Source: Proteles cristata cristata (taxonomy: Eukaryota; Chordata; Mammalia; Carnivora; Hyaenidae). Taken from it: a stretch of 64,000 nucleotides of DNA. A model generated the notes under the pieces. It did not search any database. It worked only from the letters and a program-made list of their open reading frames with translations, and was not told the origin of the DNA. The position numbers were made by a program, and so were the translations under genes. The DNA lies in assembly GCA_017311185.1 (NCBI GenBank), contig JAESUZ010001073.1, positions 248,001 through 312,000 of the forward strand. The letters run 5' to 3'. How positions within the stretch are numbered: position 1 is the first letter of the stretch; every line of letters starts with the position of its first letter. Shown in pieces: positions 1 to 12,259 of the stretch.

Positions 1-137
1 AGACACAGAATCCGAAGCAGGCTCCAGGCTCTGAGCTGTCAGCACAGAGCCTGACATGGGGCTCCATCCCATGAGCTATGAGATCATGACCTGAGTTGAA
101 GCCAGACGCTTAACTGACTGAGCCACCCAGGAGTCCC
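1..137 (-). mobile_element. CAN-SINE (tRNA-derived), cut by window start
   Basis: Reverse-complement CAN-SINE. The body motif GGCTCCAGGCTCTGAGCTGTC and the tRNA-like head (ending GAGCCACCCAGG) are visible. The oligo-T/CT-rich part lies before base 1. Several substitutions in the head mark it as an older copy. Confidence 0.93.
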
Positions 138-1367
138 TGGACAAGAAAAAGTTAAATGGAGATATTCAAGCTGCCTTCATATATCTGAAAGAGGAATAGT
201 TTATGCTGTTTGCTTCAGAAAACAGGAGAGTGAATTGATAATGTTGCAAACAGACAAATATGAGCACAATATAAGAAAGGACTTTGGCACAATTAGTTCT
301 TTTTAAAAGCAAAGCCCTGCCTCCCAAGGATCGGAGCATGAGCGATATGGGCAAAAAGGTTGGGTCTTCAAGGAATTCTGCACAAGGGAGTCCTCCTTTG
401 GAAAGGAAAGATGGACTCCAATGCAGACTTCAGAATCCAAGGAAACACAATGCTTCGAGAAGAAAGCAGGCATGTTAGTCTTCCTCTTTTAGGGATTTGG
501 AAGAAAACCCTTGAATTTTCTGCACACTTAATCATGTAAACCAGGAGATTAAAGTCACATATAACCAGAATGCTCTGCTTGATAGAGCAGAGCTCTATAG
601 CACAGAGCAGCCTTAGAAAAGCTCTCTCCTCGTGTGGAGATAAAGTAGTGCTTAGAAACACTAAACTTCAGGAATTGGGGTTTGTGAGGAAGGAAAAACA
701 AGAGAAGGGATTCAGGAAATTACACTCTGAAAAGGGAAAATAGTAATTTAGGGTTGACTTACATAAGAGCATTTTATATGCTCAGGTTTAGGCAACTGAA
801 GGGAGAAGCAGGAAAGCCTGGTCAATGAGGATGCTCCCAAGTCCACTGTAATATCAATGGCTTATTCAAATGCTTGAAGATTTGCTTGGGGGGGTGGGGT
901 GGGAAGGGAAGTCAGGCATGCACATCACAAATGGTGACTCCTGATTGAACTCATCCAAGAGAGGCAAAAAACCACGACAGTTAGCGGTGCACCGTCTGAA
1001 GCCCAACATCTTGGGTTCAGTTTCTGGCCATACTGAGAGTAAGGCCCACCAGTTTACAAGGAAGATCTGATTTTAACACTGAAAGTCTCGTTTCTTGAGA
1101 GCCCCTTCAGTCCCAGGAAGACCTGGCATTTGGTCACAGGTTCTACTACTGGAGAGCTGGGGAAACTTGCCTCAATTCTGTGGGGCAATAATAGCAACTA
1201 CCTCAATACTGTTAGGAGGATACAGTGAGTAATGAATACTAAGTGTGTGGAGGAATGTTTATATGTGTTCACATTTACTAAACAGGAGTGATTTTTATTA
1301 TCTGTTATCAAGCTCTGCTCAGCCAGCAATGTATCTATAAGTAACCTGTCACTTCCAATTAAGTGCT
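138..1367. other. Intergenic stretch, no recognised feature
   Basis: No gene, RNA or clear repeat was recognised. The short open frames here have no family signature. A G-run (GGGGGGGTGGGGTGGG) lies near 890-904. Confidence 0.5.
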
Positions 1368-1381
1368 TATTTGCAACTATT

Positions 1382-1600
1382 AATTTTTTTAATGTTTTAT
1401 TTATTTCTGAGAGAGAGACAGAGACAATGTGAGCAGGGGAGGGTCAGAGATAGAGAGGAAGGTACAGAATCTGAAACAGGCTCCAGGCTCTGAGCTAGCT
1501 GTCAGCACACAGCCCAATGCGGGGCTTGAACCCACGAACCGCGAGATCATGACCTGAGCCAAAGTCGGGTGCTTAACAGACTGAGCCACCCAGGCGCCCC
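1382..1600 (-). mobile_element. CAN-SINE with 14-bp target-site duplication
   Basis: Complete reverse-strand SINE running from the oligo-T tail to the head sequence CCACCCAGGCGCCCC. It is flanked by direct repeats TATTTGCAACTATT at 1368-1381 and 1601-1614, which proves insertion by target-primed reverse transcription. An open frame across it on the minus strand is translated SINE, not a gene. Confidence 0.96.
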
Positions 1601-1892
1601 TATTTGCAACTATTTAAAATAAGTCCCTCCTTGCTTAGGTCATTATCTTACAAATAGGTGAATTGCTAGCCACAAAAAAAATTGGATTTATCCGTTTTTA
1701 TATCAATCTATTGATCAATTATTTAAATATTTATTTGTATATTTCCATATGAATCTGTGGATCAATCATTTAAATCCATATATTTAAATCCATATATAAA
1801 CCATACATTCATTGTTCAAATCCACAGCTCAGAGGACTACCTGCTTCAGGAATTTCACAATAGGGCTGGGTGCTTTCTCCTTAGAAGATACA

Positions 1893-2115
1893 GGGCCCCC
1901 TGGGTGGCTGGGTTGGTTAAACGTCCAACTCCAGCTCAGGTCATGATCTCACTGCTAGTGAGTTTGAGTCTCGCATCCAGCTCTGTGCTGACAGTTCAGA
2001 GCCTGGAGCCTGCTTTGGATTCTGTGTCTCCCTCTCTCTCTGCCTCTCCCTTGCTTGTGTTCTGTCTCTCTCTCTTTGTGTCTCTCTCAAAAATGAATAA
2101 ACATTAAAAAAAAGA
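1893..2115 (+). mobile_element. CAN-SINE with 10-bp target-site duplication
   Basis: Forward copy with tRNA-like head (CCCTGGGTGGCTGG), body TCAGAGCCTGGAGCCTGC, CT-rich stretch and A-rich tail. Direct repeat AGAAGATACA lies at 1883-1892 and 2116-2125. The frames over it on both strands are SINE translations. Confidence 0.95.
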
Positions 2116-2125
2116 AGAAGATACA

Positions 2126-3570
2126 ATGGGTCTTAGAATCACCTAAAACAGTCGAGGTAAGGTGTTGGAAAGATGGGGAAAACAGACCAGAGACAGAACA
2201 GATTATTCAGCGGGTGAATCAGAGCGATGATGTAGTTTCATGCAAATGCTGACAGCAATGAAACACTAAGGAAAAGTCTGGAGTGTGGTGCTCATCTGTC
2301 AGCATTTATATAACTTTATGATGTCCAACACGGAAGAAAGAAAAAGATTGCAAATGTACAGTATATCCCACAATGATCGCATGAGTATGGAATTTGTCAG
2401 AAAAGACCCCTTGTTTCTAAATATATTTATGGACAATAGGCAGATACAGCTATACAAAAAAATAATTTAAAAAATTAGAGTTCAGATTCTTAAGTAGTAG
2501 TGGGCAAGGCTTTCCTATACAACCTAAAAAGCATGCTAATGATATTTAGGGTGAAAAACTGTAAGTGGGAAAAACCGCATCTTGGCAGAATTACCAAGGG
2601 CATCTTGTCTGCTTTGATGGGACAGCATCAGACCCACTGTCATCATGTTAGTATTTCTACCTTAACAGAAGAGGCTAAATGATCTTTGAGTATGCTTCCA
2701 GGAAATAAAAAAAAAAAAAAGAAAAGAAAAGAAAAAAAGAAAGAAAAAGAAAGTGGGGAAGGGCAGGGCAAGAAAGGAGAGAGCTTGCTGATTCAGAGCT
2801 AGCAAAGTTAGTAACAGTCACTAAAATAAAGCAGTTTAAGAAAGGTCAGTGAAGAGCCCAATGTGTGTGGACAGGACTTATACGAAGCACATTTGCTGAA
2901 GAACTAGATCGTGTCCTCTGCCATACAAACAGCTGGTGTGGGCATGAAGAACAGGGCTCGTCGTACCCCCCACGCATCCCACCCAGCACCCGTCCTTCTG
3001 GGGACAGGAAGTTTGCAAGTTGCTGGGCATTTATTTTTCCTTCAGATTATCCAGAGGTAACAGACCACATGAATTTTGTTCATTCATGGAATAGTTAGTT
3101 TATTCACCCTAGAGACTGGTTCAGACAAAATAAAGCCTTAGTCAACTGGAGCCTAACTTACTACAACCTTTAATTAACATTTTTCCTTTTCATTTAGCTT
3201 TGGTGAGAAATGAAGTGAATCACAAGAAAGTAATTTGACATGAGGGATTTATCTTTGAACCAATCAGTTCCGAGGCGTCACCAGGTATTAGTCAAGATTC
3301 TTTTCTGGCTCATCTTTTTTATCTTTTCTATTTAGGATCAAATAAAGAATGTGAATTTAGGCTCGAATCAATGACCCGTAAGCAGAGAGTGGTGTGAGAT
3401 TCTTTGCAAACAGAGAGAATAGGAGCCTTTAGACCTGGGAGGAACCACAGAGATAGTGTTTGCTTCTTGTGGTATTCATACCCCTTTCACTCTCAAGGAT
3501 GTCCAGGCTTGGATAATAAATTATTTGCTCACCATAGGTGATCATCGGTCCATAATTTAAAAACATTTTC
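2126..3570. other. Intergenic stretch, no gene recognised
   Basis: AT-rich DNA with only short open frames and no family signature. It includes the A/G-rich simple repeat annotated separately. Confidence 0.5.
2704..2754 (+). repeat. A-rich / GAAA simple repeat
   Basis: An uninterrupted A run followed by GAAAA and GAAA units, about 50 bp. It may be the decayed tail of an old retroelement, but no body is recognisable 5' of it. Confidence 0.85.
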
Positions 3571-3589
3571 AGCAGCAGACTCTTTTTTC

Positions 3590-3779
3590 TAGGTTTATTT
3601 ATTTATTTTGTGTGAGAGAGATGATTCAAGAGGGGCAGAGAAAGAGTGAGAGAGAGAATTCCAAGCAGGCACCATCAGCACAGAGCCCGACATAGGGCTC
3701 AAACTCATGAACCGTGAGATCGCAACCTGAGCCAAAATCAAGAGTCGGATGCTTAACTGAACGAGCCACCCGGTGCCCC
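3590..3779 (-). mobile_element. Older CAN-SINE subtype with 19-bp TSD
   Basis: Reverse-strand SINE with a variant body (AATTCCAAGCAGGCACCATC) that lacks the GGCTCCAGGCTC block of most copies here, so it belongs to a different subfamily. Flanks AGCAGCAGACTCTTTTTTC (3571-3589) and AGCAGCAGAATCTTTTTTC (3780-3798) differ by one base. Confidence 0.93.
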
Positions 3780-3798
3780 AGCAGCAGAATCTTTTTTC

Positions 3799-4869
3799 AA
3801 AAATTGAATCTTAATACAGAACTCTGATATACAAACAGAGCAGCCAGCCATGTAGTCTGAGCAGGACAAGTGCCGAGTTTTAGGATGAAGAATATTCAGT
3901 GCTAAACCCAGGATAATCCCGGGCAAACCAGGATAGTGGTCACCCTATGGTGAAACAACAAAAGCTCCATTTTGCCAGCGTAAATATAGTTTTATAAATA
4001 CAAATTCATAACACTCCTTTACCATTAAGCCAATTAATGGGGGACAAAAGGTCATGTCAAGGACAAGAAGAAAGAAAAAATAATATTGAGAGTGATAGAC
4101 GCACTTGTACATGACCCTCAGAATCCAGCTTATGTCTGTCTGTATTTGTTTTGGTTTCATAATAGTGAGGAAAGCCTGATTTGCATCTGAGTGAGCAGTT
4201 GTGAGCGTCTGTTGTTAGTGTTCTTATGACAGTCTTCACTGGAAGCTCAGGATCCTTTCTCATTAGACTAATCCAGAAGCGTATACAAAGAAAAGCAGAA
4301 CATGTTTTTATCACTAACACATCTTTTACGGCAAACACACAAGTCGGATCAGAGGCTTCTAACATGTATGAAGCTCATAAAACCTCTCTGTTATACCATA
4401 TGTACTGTGATGTATGTCAGAGGCCTCTCCATATGGCCCAGCCACCCCGGGATCAGACCCTAAAATGCCTGGGCCTGGCTGGCTTTCCTGTCATTTAAGT
4501 GAGGTCCTGGCAGTGTGTTTTAATAGTGCACTATCCTGGAGAATTCTGCACCAGAAATCCATGTGTCAGCCTGGACCTTAAGAACCACTAGCATTCTTCA
4601 TCAGTATCAGTACAGTCACAAGATCTGCCTGGAGAAACTTTGTCCCATTGCCAACTCAGAAGAGAGTTAAACAGTACAAATTAAAAAGTTTGTCACTGTC
4701 AGTGTGTTGCATGTTGACATGTAACGTACTTTTGTTTTCATGGCCTTTTTTAAAAATAATCACAATCACACTTTAACATGATATTTAAATGAATGTATTT
4801 ACAGAACTAGGTTCCAGAAAATGCAGAGGAGCCGTGACAGAGAACATTTCTTTATAGGGAGTTCCAGGC
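3799..4869. other. Intergenic stretch, no gene recognised
   Basis: No convincing gene. The segment near 4515-4600 ends like a MER5 element (TTAAGAACCACT) but is too decayed to call. Confidence 0.45.
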
Positions 4870-5045
4870 TCTAAATATTAACTCATTTAATCTTCACAGC
4901 AACCCTGTGAGATAGCCTTTATCCTTGTTTTACCAAAACTGGGGCTCAGGGATTAGCCATTTGCCAAAGGTCACAAAGCTATCAAGTGACAACCGGCTGG
5001 CCCTGAGCTCAGAACTCCAGGGTCCGTGCTGGCTCTAGGGCCCAT
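4870..5045 (-). repeat. MIR SINE relic (antisense)
   Basis: Contains the antisense MIR landmarks: a block like CTCATTTAATCTTCACAGCAACC, then a 'GGGGCTCAGGGATTAGCCA' block and 'CCAAAGGTCACAAAGCTA', in the right order and spacing. It is highly diverged, as expected for this ancient family. Confidence 0.8.
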
Positions 5046-6010
5046 GTTCCTAGCCACATACTTCCCATCACCTCAGGTGAGAAACACTACATAATATGTT
5101 CAACAAGAAACTTGTTCCTGGAGGAGTGAGGTAGGAGGTAAAGGTCATGTGATTTGTAAAAGATAGAGGTCTGCAGCTTGCCTCCCTGAGGCCCATTCCA
5201 GAGCTCTCTCTGATACACCTCAGCCTCTCTCTGGGTGCTCGTCCAACCCAACCTGTACAGACACTGGTAACCGATGACTATGTGCTACCTATCTCGTGCC
5301 ACTGGTTCAGGAAGGCTTTACTAATCAGCAAATTATCACAGTCTCATCATTTGCTTAGCAGGACACCCAGCTCACAGGATACGGCGTCCATGGACAGTCA
5401 CAGCACGTGAGCAAGGGCCTGGTTCCATTCTAAAGAATAAAGAGAGCCCCTTTCCTTGTGCAGATTATCTCAGCTATAAAGGGTCCAAAGATCTGTTTAC
5501 AATTACACAAATATTGCCTGTTTTGTTTCTGGCAGGCCTCTTTAAAACATCATAAGCAAGCCGCAAAAGCCCAGAGGGTGGCCCCGTTCCTCTCTGAGCA
5601 TTCAACTCCATGAACTTCCAGAGAGCTCTAACTATTCCTATTTTTGCCAATAGCTACAGAGAAAGAACAATCGTCAACGTGGTGCGGATCGTTGGATTAC
5701 CTGTGACAGACAGCCCGAAGAAACCAGACTAATGAATAATCACAACTGCTTTAACATGGATAGGCTATTTCCTACTCTATGTGTTACTGAAATTTGATTA
5801 TAAAGTCATTAATTTCTAATATTTTCCAAAGAAATATTACAAATGGTGGTGAGAGCCCCAGACTATCTTCTCTCCCAACCATATTTGATCCACAGGGAGC
5901 TGAAATATTGCATGTTTGCAATCAAAAAGAGAAAATGATGCTGGAGAATGTAGTGCCTTCGAACCAGTAGAGGTGCATTTAAACCTACACCTAACAACTC
6001 TACATAAAAA
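5046..6010. other. Intergenic stretch, no gene recognised
   Basis: No recognised repeat or gene. There are no splice-flanked open frames and no known motif. Confidence 0.45.
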
Positions 6011-6023
6011 ATAAATAACATAT

Positions 6024-6234
6024 CGGGGCACCTGGGTGGCTTAGTCGGTTAAGCGTCCGACTTTCACTCAGGTCATGATCTCGCGGTTCGTGGGTTCGAG
6101 CCCCGTGTCGGGCTCTGTGCTGACTCCAGCTCAGAGCCTGGAGCCTGTTTCAGTCTGTGACTCCCTCTCTCTCTGACCCTCCTCTGCTCACACTGTCTCT
6201 CTCTCTCTGTCTCCTAGAAAAAATAAATAAATAA
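6024..6234 (+). mobile_element. CAN-SINE, fairly young type
   Basis: Forward SINE with a nearly intact head (GGGGCACCTGGGTGGCTTAG), the A-box/B-box-like tRNA region (GGTTCGTGGGTTCGAGCCCC), and the derived body TTTCAGTCTGTGACTCCCTC with a CTCCTAGAAAAAATAAATA tail. Direct repeat ATAAATAACATAT lies at 6011-6023 and 6235-6247. Confidence 0.95.
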
Positions 6235-6247
6235 ATAAATAACATAT

Positions 6248-7031
6248 AGTGATTTCTGGAATGCATTGAGACGTATGTAACTAAATAGTGATGAAAACAT
6301 AATTAGGTAACTGGTTTTAGTTATCTTTGACTCTCCTGTGTGAGGAAACCAGGATCTAATTAGAGAAAACAAATGGTGGCTGGCCATAATCACGCTGACA
6401 GGAATTCCTGGGTGCTTTCGAGAGTTTAGGACCAGAAGTGAAGAGTACTGGTTTTCTGTGTCAAATTTTACTTTAAAACAGAGTCTTTCCTTTTCCTGTC
6501 TTTCAGAGGCACACCAATAATGATAGTTATTTGCTGTCTCACACTGTTCTCTCCCAGTGCACTTCCTCCCTCGCTATGTCTGGAGTCCCCACTGATACTC
6601 AGTGAGGTCACTTGCTGGCCAGGGGTTAGGCAGGGTCAGTGTGGCCTCACATAGACCCATCTCATGGTGCTTCTGGAAGCTGGCCGACACAGATGGGGTG
6701 AGAGTCTGTCAGCTTGGGTTGAAGGCTGGACCATGGCCACAGCGCTGCCTGCAGGACAAGCTGGCCTTGGCCACACTGGCCCCGCCCACTGCCTCACCCC
6801 TTAGGTAGTGTCCACAGCCAGTAAACACTAAGGCTCCATGGTTATATTTGCAGGGTAAGAAGGGCGGTAATAAAAAAAATCCAGGCTCAATGAAAAGCAA
6901 CTATCCTTGCTCCACTAGAGGAGAAATATGACAAAATGTGTGCTTTGAACATAACTTTCATAGGCTGGGGACTGAAGAATAAATTCTCATGTCCATGACC
7001 AGAGCAAATCCTCTGATTGAGGTCCTCAGCT
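6248..7031. other. Intergenic stretch, no gene recognised
   Basis: No repeat or gene recognised. Locally GC-richer at 6600-6800, but without CpG clustering. Confidence 0.45.
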
Positions 7032-7047
7032 TGACAATCTCTCTTTA

Positions 7048-7281
7048 TTATTTTATTTTTATTTTTTACTTCCTTCAAGTGTTTATTTATTTTTTGAGAG
7101 AGAGAGATAGAGTGTGAGCCAGGGGGAGGGGCAGAGAGAGAGGGAGACACAGAATCTGAAGACAAGCTCCAGGCTCTGAGCTGTCAGCACAGAGCCTGAC
7201 ACAGGGCTCGAACCCACAAGCGGTGGGATCATGAACTGAGCCAAAGCTGGCCGCACAACGGACTGAGCCACCCAGGCACCC
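7048..7281 (-). mobile_element. CAN-SINE with 16-bp TSD
   Basis: Reverse copy bounded by TGACAATCTCTCTTTA at 7032-7047 and 7282-7297. The extended A/T-rich tail (7048-7090) indicates a long original poly(A). Confidence 0.95.
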
Positions 7282-7490
7282 TGACAATCTCTCTTTAAAT
7301 GTAGCTTCCTCTAGGAAACCCACCCTGTTCTTCTGAGACAGGGAAGGGGCCTCTCAAGTTCTTAGAGAACACTTAGCCACACGTGATAGGCCAAAGTCGT
7401 CTCAGGATGTTACCTGGCACCTAGTCACAGCTCCCATCCTGCTGTTTTATAATCCCAAACTTGCTCATCTTCATTTCTCACTGGCCACTA

Positions 7491-7690
7491 GAGTGTCATG
7501 GTTAAGAACACAAATCTCGAATGATCTGAACTCTGGTCTACCCTTTTCTAGCTGGGTGATCTTGTGCTCTTTCATTAACTTATCTAAATTGGAATTCCTT
7601 TATCTGTAATGTGAAGGTAATAAGACTACTTACTTCGCAGATTGTTACTAACATATACTATTAAAATTATTTTAGTTCATTGAGGAAAGG
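7491..7690 (+). repeat. MIR SINE relic (sense)
   Basis: Shows MIR core order: GTGTCATGGTTAAGAACAC, a 'TAGCTGGGTGATCTTG' core, then a 'TATCTGTAATGTGAAGGTAAT' 3' block. Confidence 0.82.
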
Positions 7691-9155
7691 TGCTCTGCCT
7701 TCTTACTATTTTACCACCAGCCCCTACCATGCTTAAGAAACGTGAATTAATCATAATTCGTAATTCCAGCTAAGGAAGCGAAGAAAGTTCCAGATATGAA
7801 ATGATGCTCTTCCACTAGGCATCTGTGCTAAGAGTTAAGTTGCCCTAAAGGTTTTCTCAGCCCTGACACGTCCTCCAATTTTAAGGATAAGTGGTCTCAG
7901 CTATTTCAAGGGCTGAAAAGCATCCTTGCTCTGAGAAATGCTATTTCACAAACAGGCCACCATCTGCCGCAAAGATAAAAACGTTTGGTGCTGAATTTCT
8001 GTGGTTGTCAGTATCAACATGCCTGATATTTAGAACACTTACTTTTTTATGGAGCTGATTTGGGAGCACAGAAAGCTTCTGGGAATACTGCCCTACATAG
8101 CTGCCCTTTACAACCAGAACAGCTGTGCCATAGTTTTTACTGTTCTGAGGCTGAGAATAGGGAATTAAAGAACTCAACAGCCAGGGCTCCATTTCAGAGC
8201 CCTCACCCGGATGCTATTCAAGGACAGGACATGCTCAAGTCTGTACCTAGCTTTCCAGCTTTGTTTACATTTTAGTTCCTAGCATTGCATGTCAATTTAA
8301 AGTTTCTAAAGTTACCATAACAGATATGTATCTCAGTCCACAACATTGATACACAAGGAAAATGTTTTATTTAGTTTTTTTTTTCCACTAACAACTTAAT
8401 TTCTATTTTGAGTTCCTATTGCTCGGAGTGACAGAAATGCGATTATGAGTTCAGTCGAAATCCCCTTTTCTCAAGGGTTACGTGGGAGATCAGAGGGTTC
8501 ATCCAATAGCAAGCTGTCATAGGGTCTGGGGAAGTACCTGCTTCTCCAAGAGCTGTGTCTTTGTTTAGTAATCTATGGACCCTCAGGCACTGATCTCCTG
8601 GCTCAGCCTGAGAAAGCCCCAGCCCCTGTCTCCTGGCCACCTTAGGTGAGCTCCACCCTTTGGAGCAACTCAGTCATTCTGTGGCTTCCTTGTAAGAGTA
8701 TGGGATTCTCTGTGGGTCTGTGGCCCAGTTTGCCCATACTCACTGCAAAGCCATTCTCTTCTAATGAGGTGTAGTTTCTGGGGGCTCTACCCACATGTAC
8801 TCCTCTTGGGTTTTACAGCTCACCTATCAAGGAGGTCATGTGGAGCATTGAAGTTTAGGACCAGTGTCTCACTATCCCCAAGCCATCTTTCCTGCAACTA
8901 GAGAGTTCTAACACATCAGACCTTCAAAAATTTGGATAATTCTGTAGTCTTTCCCATCTCCCTAAGGCTGTCGGATTTTGGAAGAGGAAGAGACTCCTTT
9001 TTTTCTCTCTTTATGCTCTGCCACATTCTTACCCTGAGACAAGGAATAGGCCTACCTACTTAAAGAGAGAAGGTGCTAAAAGTAAAGACAGAGAAGGGGA
9101 GCTTGTGGATGGCAGTAGGGAGACGGACCTCAGTTAATATTTAAAAAAATATCTT
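7691..9155. other. Intergenic stretch, no gene recognised
   Basis: Open frames of 65-83 codons occur on both strands but show no family signature or coding context. No clear repeat. Confidence 0.45.
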
Positions 9156-9159
9156 ACCA

Positions 9160-9275
9160 CAATACATTCATTATCTCATTTGATTCTCACAACAGTTCTG
9201 TGAGGTAAACAACCTTATTTTTCAGGTGAGGAAACAGGTTTAGAAAGATTAAGTAATACATTCAGCATCTGTCTC
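9160..9275 (-). repeat. MIR-like relic (antisense)
   Basis: 'TTATCTCATTTGATTCTCACAACAG' followed by 'GGTGAGGAAACAGGTTTAGAA' matches the antisense 3' half of a MIR element. Confidence 0.72.
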
Positions 9276-9394
9276 CCAGTTTAACACTGTTTGGGTTTTT
9301 TTTGTTCTGTTTTCTGGGGTTTTTTTGAGACTATTTTATTCTCCATCCGGAAGGCCTGGGACCCAATCACTGTCTCTACACCACAGTCCTGCTC

Positions 9395-9760
9395 TTTTCA
9401 CAACCCCCTTGCTACCAGGCAAACTAGACTTCTCTCCATCTCCCGTTCATGGATTATTCCCACTTCTTCATGTTCTCCTCACCTCGTAAAAGGTCCTCCC
9501 CACCCTTTCAACTGCAAAAGTCCTCCCCATCACACATTTTTCATGAAGCCTGTTCTGGTCAAGCAGCAGTGACCGTCCCTCTCCAACCACTTGGGGTCTT
9601 GGTTCCTGCCTCACGCTGCCTCTTCCGTACTGTTCTGCATCACCATTATTTATGCTCAGGTCTTATCACACCTACTAGATTGATAACTCTTTGAGCCAAG
9701 AACCCTATCATTTTTTTCTTGAAAGTAATGAACAAATGTACAAATGAATGAATAGATGGA
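9395..9760 (+). repeat. L2 LINE 3'-end relic (sense)
   Basis: C/T-rich coding-end-like region followed by the characteristic L2 3' block (ACTAGATTGATAACTCTTTG, then AATGAACAAATG...AATGAATGAAT). Two overlapping forward open frames here (about 80-90 codons) lie inside this old repeat and are not genes. Confidence 0.65.
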
Positions 9761-9769
9761 TGGTTGGAT

Positions 9770-11100
9770 GGAAATAGATGCTCCATGACTCCACAGAGGA
9801 AGGAAGGGTCTTAGCAGCCTCGCATCTAAAGTTGCTCTGTAGGAGGAACAAAGAACACCCTGGAATTGTAGGGTGAGATGGACGGTAAGAAGCTCTGTGA
9901 ACTGTCAGTTGGCTAGTCTAGTCTAGCAGAATGATGAGAGCCCATGCATGGAAGGAGAAGAAAGTAATCATGGACAGCCAAAACAAACAAACAAGCAAAC
10001 AAACACAAAACAGGTCTGCACCCCATACAGAGTGGCCTTCAGATTGAGGGGTTTTCATATGTCTACTGCTTATTCTCTGTCCATAAATAAATTCATAAAT
10101 AACAGAGCATGACCACTAGTTGCTGTGAAACAATTACAAGAGAGGACTGTTGTGAGAAAAGCATAGTCATATTATTACTATAGTAGTTTCCATTTACTGG
10201 AGATCTGTTGTGTACCATTCTTATGTCTCAGCTTCTGAGAGACAACAATTCCTCAATTCTACCTATCAAGGGTTAAAGACTTAAACATAGCTATCAGACA
10301 TTTGTTTAATAACTTCTAGCCATCAACATGGAAGATGTTCAAAAGAACATGGGGAAAATGAAAATATGTGAGACTTGAGGGTTATTATCCAAGTGGTCTA
10401 CACAGGCACTTTGTGTGGTTACCCTGCAGGAACACTAAAATAAAGAAAATAAGTAGCTGGCTACTAAGCATCATCTTTCCATCAGTATCCATCCACGCTC
10501 AATGACATCAGATGAAATGAGATTTCTGCCTGAGAGTCATAAAGCCAGGACTTCTCCGAGGGAGGTTCATCCTAGGAGCCTGGCATGTTAGGAATTTATT
10601 TAGCCAGATAGTAGGAGGTTGATCAACATAAACCATGGTTACAATCAGATGTATACAACCAGGTGTTCTATCATAAAACATATTTGTCTTACCTGGTTAA
10701 TTATCATTTGGATTCGCTTTCCCTTCAATGCAGCAACATCTAATAATATGTGGAAGGGACACAGAGCTCATTCTCTTTCCACAACCTAAAGACTATGACA
10801 GTGAAAGGAGTTTAGGTAAATAGCCAATGCATGTGAATTTCTCCCTTTTTTAAAATTCTCCTTCATACATACTGGCAGTCCATCCCTCCTGTTACAAAGA
10901 CGTGGGGTCGGCTGCTGCCAATATCCTTCTACCTTTCATGGGTGCCATGCTTTGGTAAGAGGTATTCCCCTAAGGAGGAACAACAAAAACAACACCGTGT
11001 TGGTAGCTGATAACTAAGAATCTCTCATACTTTCCAGAACTAAGAAAAGATCTTAGCCATGAGAGTGAGGATTTATTGAGCCAGATGTCATGCCACGCAT
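9770..11100. other. Intergenic stretch, no gene recognised
   Basis: AT-rich unique DNA. A short (CAAA)n-like run lies near 9980-10010. Nothing else recognised. Confidence 0.45.
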
Positions 11101-11149
11101 TGAAAACATAAAAACACAAACATTATAGTAAGGTCCAGGCTTCCTTGTG

Positions 11150-11631
11150 CCAGGCAGCTTCTGAGATGCCCCCCAGTGATCTCTCCCTCCTGATATTCAT
11201 AGCTTTGTGTCATTTCTTCATCTTGAGTGTGGGCTAGACCTAGTGGCCCACTTGTAACAAACAGAAGAAATAAAAACTGATGGGCTGATACCTCAAAGAT
11301 TAGATTACAAAACAAAACCCAAAAACCATAGCTTCCATCTTGAATATCCTTTCTCACTGGCTTGCTGTAAAGGAGGCTAATTGCCATATTGTGAGCTGCC
11401 CTGTGGAGTGGCCCATGAGACAAGGAACAGAGATCTCTGGTCAACAGCAGCAAGGAGCAACACTTGCTGACATGAGTAAGCTTGGAAGTGTTACCTCCAC
11501 CTCACCCCATTGAGCCTTTAGATGACTGTAGCCCTAACCAGCATCTTTTCCTTCTTTTTGTTGAAAGTTTTACTTTGAAAGAGAGAGGGAGAGAGAGACA
11601 GAATCAGAGAGAGAGAGAGAGAGAGAGAAAC

Positions 11632-11666
<35 letters not shown>

Positions 11667-11995
11667 TTGGAGGCATAGAGAAAGGGAGAGAGAGAAAATT
11701 CCAAGCAGGCTCTGTGCTGGCAGCTCAGAGCCCAACACTGGGGCTCAGACTCATGAACTGTTAGATCATGACCTAAGCTGAAACCAAGAGTCTGATGCTT
11801 AACCAACTGAGCCACTCAGGCGTCCCAGCCCCAGCCAGTATCTTAATTGAAGCCTTTTGATAAAGTCGGATCTGTAAGCACCCAGCTAGGCTGCACTCAG
11901 ATTCCTGATCCTTAGAACTGGAAATAATAGATGTTTGTTGTTTTAAACCACCAAGTTTTGGGGTATTTTTATGAAACAACAGACAACTAGAGTGG
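11150..11995 (+). mobile_element. MLT1-type MaLR LTR, split by a SINE
   Basis: An ERVL-MaLR solitary LTR in sense orientation. Its 5' part carries 'TCTTGAGTGTGGGCTAGACC'. The centre has 'GAGTGGCCCATGAGACAAGGA' and the 'CCTTTAGATGACTGTAGCCC' block. The 3' part, after the inserted SINE (11548-11827), ends with 'TGTTTGTTGTTTTAAACCACC' and 'AAGTTTTGGGGTA'. No retroviral genes are present. An antisense open frame of about 121 codons at 11088-11453 lies mostly inside this LTR and is spurious. Confidence 0.85.
11548..11827 (-). mobile_element. CAN-SINE with expanded (GA)n, inserted in an LTR
   Basis: Reverse SINE whose CT-rich region has expanded to more than 100 bp of GA repeat (about 11577-11695). 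Flanks GCCCTAACCAGCATCTT (11531-11547) and GCCCCAGCCAGTATCTT (11828-11844) are a diverged TSD within the LTR. Frames rich in Arg/Glu or Ser/Leu across it are low-complexity artefacts. Confidence 0.93.
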
Positions 11996-12059
11996 GGGAA
12001 ATAGTTACATAAACAAAAAGTAACTAGCATATACCTTGTCTCCGCATGTCAGAAACTAG

Positions 12060-12250
12060 ACTAAATATTTAGCGGGCATCATATCATTTATTTCTAAAAA
12101 TAACTCTATGAGATGCTGTTATTATCTCCATTTTACAGATGAGAAAACTGACACATAGGGGTCATAGACTTGTTTAAGGCTATACTGCTAGTAAATGGAG
12201 GAACTAGGACTCAAGCCCAGGTCTGATTTAGAAGTCCTTGCACCAAAACC
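12060..12250 (-). repeat. MIR relic (antisense)
   Basis: Well-preserved antisense MIR landmarks: 'TATCTCCATTTTACAGATGAG', 'AAAACTGACACATAGGGG' and 'GGAACTAGGACTCAAGCCCAG'. Confidence 0.87.
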
Positions 12251-12259
12251 AATGAATAC

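Noticed and set aside
6050..6110. tRNA-like A/B-box sequences (GGTTCGTGGGTTCGAGCCCC) here and at other SINEs
   Set aside because: They belong to SINE heads with degenerate acceptor stems and run on into SINE bodies. No genuine tRNA gene was found.
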